In this document: one piece after another, positions 14,426 to 19,790 of the stretch
Position numbering within the stretch: position 1 is the stretch's first letter
Layout: the number at the start of each line of letters is the position of its first letter
NCBI GenBank assembly: GCA_017632695.1
Contig: JAGBQS010000298.1
Span: 1-19,790, forward strand
Origin: Bacteroidales bacterium
Lineage (GTDB): Bacteria; Bacteroidota; Bacteroidia; Bacteroidales; UBA3663
Direction: 5' to 3'
Length of the DNA stretch: 19,790 nucleotides
The notes under the pieces: model-generated
Told to the model about the DNA's origin: nothing
The model's input: only the letters and a program-made list of their open reading frames with translations
Databases searched by the model: none
Program-made: the position numbers and the translations under genes

Positions 14426-16582
14426 TCAGTATGCGCCCCTGCGGAAAACAGGAATGGCAGCCTTCGTTACAGGAACCGCGACATACTGTCCGCCCTCGTA
14501 ATGCCGGTCGGAACGGAAATCGTCCCAGCCTCCCGGTTGCTTGGGCAGATAAACCCTCCACTCGGTAACACCCGGTTCGGTAACCGGACAAACCAGCAGA
14601 TCGGGGCCGAACATATATTCGTATTTCTGTTTCAGGGCTTCCGTATCATGCGCAAAATCAAACACCAGCGGACGCATCAGGGTGCCTCCCTCCTCCGATA
14701 CCTGACGGGCACATTTCTCAATGTAAGGAAGCAGCCGGTAGCGTTCCTCCAGACATCCGGCAATGACCTGCTGTGCCTCCGGTCCGTAGTTCCAGGGCTC
14801 GGTATTACTCATATATCCGTGTACACGCATCAGCGGGAGGAAGACGCTGGTTTCAATCCAGCGGAGCATCCGTTCAATGTAAGCCGGATCGGTGTATTGG
14901 TTACCCGGCCGGAAAAAGCCGCCGGCATCGTAGGTCCACCAGGGCACACCGGCAGCCTGAACGCCCAGACCGGCAGTCAGCTGCCTGCGGAAGGTCTCCC
15001 AGTCGTTACCCACATCGCCGGACCACAATGCCGCATTGTACCTTTGGATTCCGGGGAAGCCGCAACGGGTCAGAATCATGGGAGTCTTGCCCGCCTTCTT
15101 CAGACCGTCGTAAACCGTCCGGCAAACCAAAAGCGGATAGACATTCCGGACGCGGTTGCCCGACCATTTGCCGCCATTTACGTATCGGCCGGCCAGATCA
15201 TCATTCTCCGGCTCCGTTGCATCCTGCCACCAGGCATCGATGCCCAAGGGCAGGAGACGCCCGGAAAAGTTTTTCCAATAGGCGGCAGCAGCTTCGGGAT
15301 TGAAGAAGTCGATCCAGTCGGTTTCAGGAATATAACAGTTCCTCTCAAGCATCTGACGCCCGACGTCGGAACGCTTGTCGATCTTCGACCATACACTGAG
15401 CATCAGCCGGATGTCCATACGGTGCAGACTGTCGGTCAGTGCCTTCGGATCCGGATAAAAGGTTTCGTCGAACTGCATGGAATTCCAGCCGTACTTGCCC
15501 CAATACTGCCAGTCCTGCACCAATACGCTGACCGGCAGGTTCTCCGCACGGAACCGGTTGGCGGTTTCCAGGATCTCGGCCGACGAATGGAAGCGCTCGC
15601 GGCAATGGATATATCCCAAAGCCCATGACGGCATCTCGGGACAAGGTCCTGTCAGTTCGCGATAGGTAGCAATGACCTCGTCGGCCGAACCTACAAAGAC
15701 CGTATAGTCGACAGCATCGGCTACAGGCGAACGGAACACGGTCCGGTTCTTCACCTTTCCGTAGTAAAGTACCGGCTGATCGTCTTTGGTCAACTCGGCC
15801 GAAAGCCGATGACTTCCTTTCTTCAGATGCACAATGGCCGAAGCCGTAGGCGGCAGCCACAGATTCTGCATCTCGATGACCGGCTGTCCGTCGATGACAA
15901 GATTATGCCTTCGGGCCATTTTCTGTCCCACATCGAGCAGAAGGGAATAGTCGCCGGTTTCAGGAATATCGACAGTTGCCTCGAACACATGACGCTCGCG
16001 CACTTCCTTTTTGCCGCCCTCGGTCGAGGTTACATTCACCTCTTCCCGCTGTCCGGCACCCTCGCGTTTGGTCAGTTTCACACTTCGGTCTCCAGGGTTG
16101 AACTCCGTCAGTCCATAGTTGTTCCAAAGTATGCCATAGCCCTTGCTCGAAAGCAGCATGGGTATGGAGAACTGCGTATTGACCTGCGTAAGACGTCTGG
16201 ACAAGCCGCGCACATTGCTGTAGCCGTCCTGGAACTGTCCCAGGCCATACTGGTACTCATCGGAGGCCGATGCAAAGGTCAGTGTCGCCTCGCCCGATTC
16301 CAACTGATGTCCGATGGCACGGAACACCACCTTACCCGACGGGTCTTTCACCGTTACACGGTTCCCTTTTACGACTGCGGAAACCTTCGGGTTCTGAACT
16401 TCGTCGTGCTTCACGTATATCCAATCGGGCAGGACATCGTCCGTCTCGCCCGTAGTATATCGGATACGTACTGCATTATCGGCCACATAACTTACCGTCA
16501 GCCTGGGCTCCGTCGAAGCGGACTGACCCCAAGCCGGCCAGATTACACAAAGCAGGAATGACAACAAGGCAGATCTTCTCAT
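14426..16582 (-). CDS. Secreted GH31 alpha-glycosidase with PA14-like insert (probable alpha-xylosidase)
   Basis: This is a 718-residue enzyme from the ATG at 16582, which gives a clean type I signal peptide (MRRSALLSFLLCVIWPAWG-Q). An upstream in-frame ATG at 16708 would overlap the xylanase gene and bury the signal, so I reject it. An N-terminal beta-sandwich (about 25-170) is interrupted at about 175-268 by a PA14-like insert, as in xyloglucan-active GH31 enzymes such as BoGH31A and CjXyl31A. The catalytic barrel carries nucleophile Asp454 in WWQDATEPEND and acid/base Asp523 in LWSGDVGNDWE. The DATEPE form of the nucleophile motif is closer to alpha-xylosidases than to the DMNE form of many alpha-glucosidases; alpha-glucosidase or alpha-galactosidase activity remains possible. 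The gene follows the GH10 gene by 49 bases, so cotranscription is likely. In a xylan setting it would trim alpha-linked side-chain sugars (inference). Confidence 0.92.
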   Translation of the reverse strand: MRRSALLSFLLCVIWPAWGQSASTEPRLTVSYVADNAVRIRYTTGETDDVLPDWIYVKHDEVQNPKVSAVVKGNRVTVKDPSGKVVFRAIGHQLESGEATLTFASASDEYQYGLGQFQDGYSNVRGLSRRLTQVNTQFSIPMLLSSKGYGILWNNYGLTEFNPGDRSVKLTKREGAGQREEVNVTSTEGGKKEVRERHVFEATVDIPETGDYSLLLDVGQKMARRHNLVIDGQPVIEMQNLWLPPTASAIVHLKKGSHRLSAELTKDDQPVLYYGKVKNRTVFRSPVADAVDYTVFVGSADEVIATYRELTGPCPEMPSWALGYIHCRERFHSSAEILETANRFRAENLPVSVLVQDWQYWGKYGWNSMQFDETFYPDPKALTDSLHRMDIRLMLSVWSKIDKRSDVGRQMLERNCYIPETDWIDFFNPEAAAAYWKNFSGRLLPLGIDAWWQDATEPENDDLAGRYVNGGKWSGNRVRNVYPLLVCRTVYDGLKKAGKTPMILTRCGFPGIQRYNAALWSGDVGNDWETFRRQLTAGLGVQAAGVPWWTYDAGGFFRPGNQYTDPAYIERMLRWIETSVFLPLMRVHGYMSNTEPWNYGPEAQQVIAGCLEERYRLLPYIEKCARQVSEEGGTLMRPLVFDFAHDTEALKQKYEYMFGPDLLVCPVTEPGVTEWRVYLPKQPGGWDDFRSDRHYEGGQYVAVPVTKAAIPVFRRGAY

Positions 16583-16631
16583 AACTGTCAGATGATGTTT
16601 ATTTGCGGATACAGATATCCTCAAGTGATTA

Positions 16632-19600
16632 TTATCGGATGATAAACTTCCGGCCGTTGCAGATGTAGAGTCCAGGAGCCGGATTGCCGGCATCCACACG
16701 ACGTCCATTCAGATCGTAAACAGCCCGATTTCCGTTCTCCTCCGCCTCGACTTCGCCAATGGCCGAAGTCTCGTACGTGATGGTGCAGAATGTAAAGTAA
16801 GCCGGATCCGAATACTTGGCGGGAGCGGCATCGTGCAGATAGAGACCCGTGGCAATGTTCTTCAGCGTGAAACCTTTGTCCTCCACATACTGAACATCCC
16901 AGACAGCACCGTTCTTGACATCCTCGCCGTTACCCTTAGTCAGGCCCAGAATAAAACTGCACCAGCCGCCATCGACCGGCTGCGAATTCAGGTATCCGGG
17001 CTTACCCCAGATGCTGTACTCGTTCAGATCGGGCGTTAAGAGACGCAACCGGTAGTAGTTGCGGACACTGGCATCGGCATCGTTCTTCAGGCTCTCCAGA
17101 CGGAAATAATAGCCTGCAACACTCGAGACGAATGCGTTGCGGTACGTATCGTAGCCGAGGTTCTGGTCGCCGGAACCGAAAAGAGCTTTCTTGTCTTCCT
17201 CGTTGACAATGGCGAAAGGCTTGCTGCCGATTTCGGAAATACTGGTATATCGGTCACCGACAGTCGGAACAGAACCCGGCTGCGGCACATAGCCGTCGAG
17301 TACGGTAACGGTTGAATAACGCTCGTACCGGCTGCCGTCAGTAGCCGTCACCACAGCCTTCAGGTTACACTTACCCAAAGCATCCGGGGTATAGGCAATG
17401 ATATAGGGCTCCTGCGTCAGGGTCTTTACCAGCTTGTTGTTGGCATACAGATCCACATAAGCAATGCGCTTGGTCTTCAGACGTGCATTGACGGTGATTT
17501 CGGTCGGTACGCCATTCGAGACACGGATGGATGCCGGCTTGATGTAAACCGAAGCCTCCTTCACCATATTCGGATACGGACTCTTGGCGTTACGTGCCTT
17601 ATCGGTCTGCATATAATCGCGCAGCCAGGTAAGAGCCGGACGCTCCTGCCCGTTCTTGATCAGACCCGAAAAGCCTTGACCGTCGTTGGTCCAGGTATGA
17701 CCGTAATGCCATCCCCAAAGGGTAACACCAGCACAGTAATCGGCCTCCCACATGGCAGGAATATGCTTCTTATAGTTATTCAGCTGGTCGTTGTCATTCT
17801 CAGTGCCTATATCGTACTCCGTAATATACATCGGCATCTTGAGTTCGTTCTGGGCATTGGTAATCGAATTCTTGAGCGTCGACTCCGAGCATCCGTACAG
17901 TTCGTGGGCCTGATAACCGTAGGCATCAATCGGAGCTCCGGCATCGCGCACGGTACGCACCAGATCGACAAACTTATCGTTATCCCACTGTATCGAATTG
18001 AAATCGTTGTAAATCAGGATGGCATCCGGCCAGCGTTCGGCAGCCATCTCGAAGGCACGGACAATCCAGTCATAGCCGGTTTCTCCTTCTCCGCCCAAAG
18101 CTTCCCGAACCAGATAGGTGTCGGCCTGATGGCCCTCGATAGCTTCGTTCACCACATCAATCAGCTGAAGGTTCGGATAATGGGTCTTGACGGCATCCAT
18201 CCATTTCTCGATGGCCTTATAGCGTTCCTCGGCACTCAGGTTCCTGAGCCACTCAGGGAACTGCGAACCCCATACCAGCGTGTGAAACTTGAAGGGAAAA
18301 CCTTTCTGTTTGGCGTAATTGGCAGCCTTGTCGGCACCCCACCAGTTATACGTACCGCGTGTACCCTCAACACTTCCCCACTTGGTGGCGTTTTCGGGAG
18401 TTACCTGATTCCAGTAGTTCGAGAACACGAATCCGTCGTAGTCCATATCACTGCCATAAGTGGTGGTAATGTTACCCAGAAACTTATCGGGGTTTTGGCT
18501 CAAACCAGGCAACTGTACCGGTTCCGTGCTGAGTGTTCTGTGACGTAAGGCAGAACGGACTGCGTACCAGGCCGGCTTGCGGCTCAGTTCTGCGGTATAA
18601 AGCAAGGGGTTCGAAGCCTCACGCCAGCTGTTATTGTCCTTCAATCCCCAGATAACCAGGTTCGGGCAGTTATCGTTGTTCAGCACAATGTCGGTAACCA
18701 CGCGATAGTTGCGGGCCTGTTCTTCCAGATTCTCGGCCGAAGTGGAAGGTATACCCATATCCAACTCGGTGATGATGCATTTCAGACCGGCTTCGGCAAA
18801 ACGTCTGACGGTACTCTCCAGTTTGACGGAATCCACATCGCCCACCGAGAAGTGGCACTGCAGACCCACACCGTCGATGGGTATGCCGGACTGTTTCAGC
18901 CTAACAGCCAGATTATAGAAAGCCGTTGCCTTGGCCTTGCCCTGCAGCTCAACGTCGTAGTCATTCAGGTAAAGCTTAACATCAGGATCGGCACGATGGG
19001 CATAAACGAAGGCCGAATCGATGAAATCCTCTCCGATGGCACGGGTCCAGACACTCTCCTTGCGCAAGTCATAGCCATCCGGATTGGTCCGGACCGTTGT
19101 CTGATCGTCATCCAGGCACTCGTTCACAACATCCCATTCGGCAATCTGGCCCTTAAAGTGTGTCACCACGTTGGTGATGTGCTCCTCCAGAATCTTCAGG
19201 GCCTGTGCACGGGTCCAGTTCTTATCGTTTTTCTTGCCGTCGCTGCTTACCCAACCGGGCACCTGTGCATGCCAGGCAAGGCAGTGTCCCCGGACGGTCA
19301 TATCGTGACGCTGGGCGAAGCTTACCAGATTATCGGCGCCCCAATAGGTATATTCGCCCTGATTGGGCTGCAGGGCATCGAACTTCATCTCGTTTTCGGC
19401 CACAAGCATATTGAACTGTGTGCCGGCTTCACGTGTTTCAGCCAACGTTTCGTTTGTAATATCGTTCTTCCAGGTAGAAATGGCCGTTCCGATCCATTTG
19501 CCGTTCTTGGCTGCGTAAGCACGCAGGGACGTGTTGTCGGATGCATCATCGATGCCGTCATCATAATAGGCACCCATGTGACCTGTATCGTCCGGATCAT

Positions 19601-19790
19601 CGTCCGGATCATCTTCGCCACCCTGCTGGTCTTCCAAAGAAACCAGACGCAGCACCAGCTGGAAGGCTCCATCTTCGAGCTTCTCCTGCAGTTCCCAGGT
19701 ATAGTGTGCCGGGCGCTTCAGCTGGAAATTCCATTCTCCGGCATTCGTGCTCTTGCCTTTGGCTGTCATCAGCACGAACTCGTCGCCCAC
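16632..19790 (-). CDS. Multimodular xylanase with two different GH10 domains, 5'-truncated by window edge
   Basis: The frame is open to the right edge, so the start and signal peptide are outside; 1052 residues are visible, numbered here from the edge. A beta-rich stretch (1-53) leads to an acidic linker (54-80, DDPDDDPDD). GH10 domain 1 (about 97-412) has acid/base Glu224 (WDVVNE), nucleophile Glu342 (IITELDMG) and GHCLAWHAQVPGW. GH10 domain 2 (about 425-728) has Glu549 (DVVNEAI), Glu658 (YITEYDIG) and FHTLVWGSQFPEW. Both sites look intact, but the domains differ enough to come from different GH10 clades. An Ig-like region (about 745-832) follows, then an unnamed module (about 840-1005, KPFAIVNEEDKKALFG to PAYFTFCTI). 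The 46-residue tail resembles C-terminal sorting domains (VYDLNGRRV, GLYICNGRKFIIR). It cuts the beta-1,4-xylan backbone, most likely outside the cell or at its surface. It heads the visible hydrolase set, 49 bases before GH31. Confidence 0.94.
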   Translation of the reverse strand: MGDEFVLMTAKGKSTNAGEWNFQLKRPAHYTWELQEKLEDGAFQLVLRLVSLEDQQGGEDDPDDDPDDTGHMGAYYDDGIDDASDNTSLRAYAAKNGKWIGTAISTWKNDITNETLAETREAGTQFNMLVAENEMKFDALQPNQGEYTYWGADNLVSFAQRHDMTVRGHCLAWHAQVPGWVSSDGKKNDKNWTRAQALKILEEHITNVVTHFKGQIAEWDVVNECLDDDQTTVRTNPDGYDLRKESVWTRAIGEDFIDSAFVYAHRADPDVKLYLNDYDVELQGKAKATAFYNLAVRLKQSGIPIDGVGLQCHFSVGDVDSVKLESTVRRFAEAGLKCIITELDMGIPSTSAENLEEQARNYRVVTDIVLNNDNCPNLVIWGLKDNNSWREASNPLLYTAELSRKPAWYAVRSALRHRTLSTEPVQLPGLSQNPDKFLGNITTTYGSDMDYDGFVFSNYWNQVTPENATKWGSVEGTRGTYNWWGADKAANYAKQKGFPFKFHTLVWGSQFPEWLRNLSAEERYKAIEKWMDAVKTHYPNLQLIDVVNEAIEGHQADTYLVREALGGEGETGYDWIVRAFEMAAERWPDAILIYNDFNSIQWDNDKFVDLVRTVRDAGAPIDAYGYQAHELYGCSESTLKNSITNAQNELKMPMYITEYDIGTENDNDQLNNYKKHIPAMWEADYCAGVTLWGWHYGHTWTNDGQGFSGLIKNGQERPALTWLRDYMQTDKARNAKSPYPNMVKEASVYIKPASIRVSNGVPTEITVNARLKTKRIAYVDLYANNKLVKTLTQEPYIIAYTPDALGKCNLKAVVTATDGSRYERYSTVTVLDGYVPQPGSVPTVGDRYTSISEIGSKPFAIVNEEDKKALFGSGDQNLGYDTYRNAFVSSVAGYYFRLESLKNDADASVRNYYRLRLLTPDLNEYSIWGKPGYLNSQPVDGGWCSFILGLTKGNGEDVKNGAVWDVQYVEDKGFTLKNIATGLYLHDAAPAKYSDPAYFTFCTITYETSAIGEVEAEENGNRAVYDLNGRRVDAGNPAPGLYICNGRKFIIR
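19588..19611 (-). repeat. 12-bp tandem repeat in the xylanase linker
   Basis: TCGTCCGGATCA is repeated exactly at 19588-19599 and 19600-19611 (plus-strand reading). It encodes the repeated Asp-Asp-Pro-Asp of the acidic linker before GH10 domain 1. Copy-number slippage would stay in frame and change only linker length. Confidence 0.8.

Noticed and set aside
14342..15628. Plus-strand open frame of 428 codons opposite GH31
   Set aside because: It covers the GH31 catalytic core on the other strand, has no signal or domain, and starts in the GH31-GH43 gap without promoter support.
16583..16708. N-terminal extension of the GH31 frame by 42 codons
   Set aside because: It would overlap the end of the xylanase gene and place a good signal peptide internally; the ATG at 16582 is better.

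Overview
All supported genes lie on the minus strand, so the window reads right to left. It looks like a chromosomal stretch from a plant-polysaccharide-degrading member of Bacteroidales. The grounds are a SusC/SusD pair, SPII lipoproteins with acidic residues just after the cysteine, Bacteroides-type promoter boxes (TAnnTTTG), starts without a clear Shine-Dalgarno sequence, and a xylanase whose C-terminal modules are of a kind I know mainly from Prevotella-like genomes. Prevotellaceae is my best guess; this is inference, with no marker gene to confirm it. No tRNA, rRNA, CRISPR array, transposase or integrase is visible.

Right block (19790 to 12614): three secreted glycoside hydrolases. They are a very large xylanase with two different GH10 catalytic domains (5' end outside the window), a GH31 enzyme with a PA14-like insert, and a GH43 enzyme with an XynB-type C-terminal domain. 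Together they suit decorated xylan: GH10 cuts the backbone, GH43 removes xylose or arabinose, and GH31 removes an alpha-linked sugar, probably xylose. Spacing suggests GH10 and GH31 are cotranscribed (49 bases apart). GH43 follows after a 162-base gap. Any SusC/SusD pair serving this block would lie beyond the right edge.

Middle (12534 to 10360): the housekeeping exoribonuclease RNase R, with its own promoter-like sequence, separates the hydrolase block from the next operon. The 293-base gap after it (10067-10359) is AT-rich. It holds a perfect 13-bp inverted repeat, a second imperfect stem followed by a T-rich tract on the minus strand (probable rnr terminator), and a good -7 box for the next operon.

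Left block (10066 to beyond position 1): a tight five-gene operon encoding, in order, a lipoprotein with about four fasciclin (FAS1)-like repeats, a SusC-type TonB-dependent transporter, a SusD-type lipoprotein, a two-FAS1 lipoprotein with an unassigned C-terminal domain, and a third FAS1-like lipoprotein cut by the left edge. It is a Sus-like nutrient uptake system in which FAS1 lipoproteins take the places usually held by surface glycan-binding proteins and enzymes. No hydrolase and no regulator (HTCS, SusR, ECF sigma or anti-sigma) is encoded within it, so its substrate cannot be read from the sequence. This operon is the most unusual system here, with the double-GH10 xylanase second.
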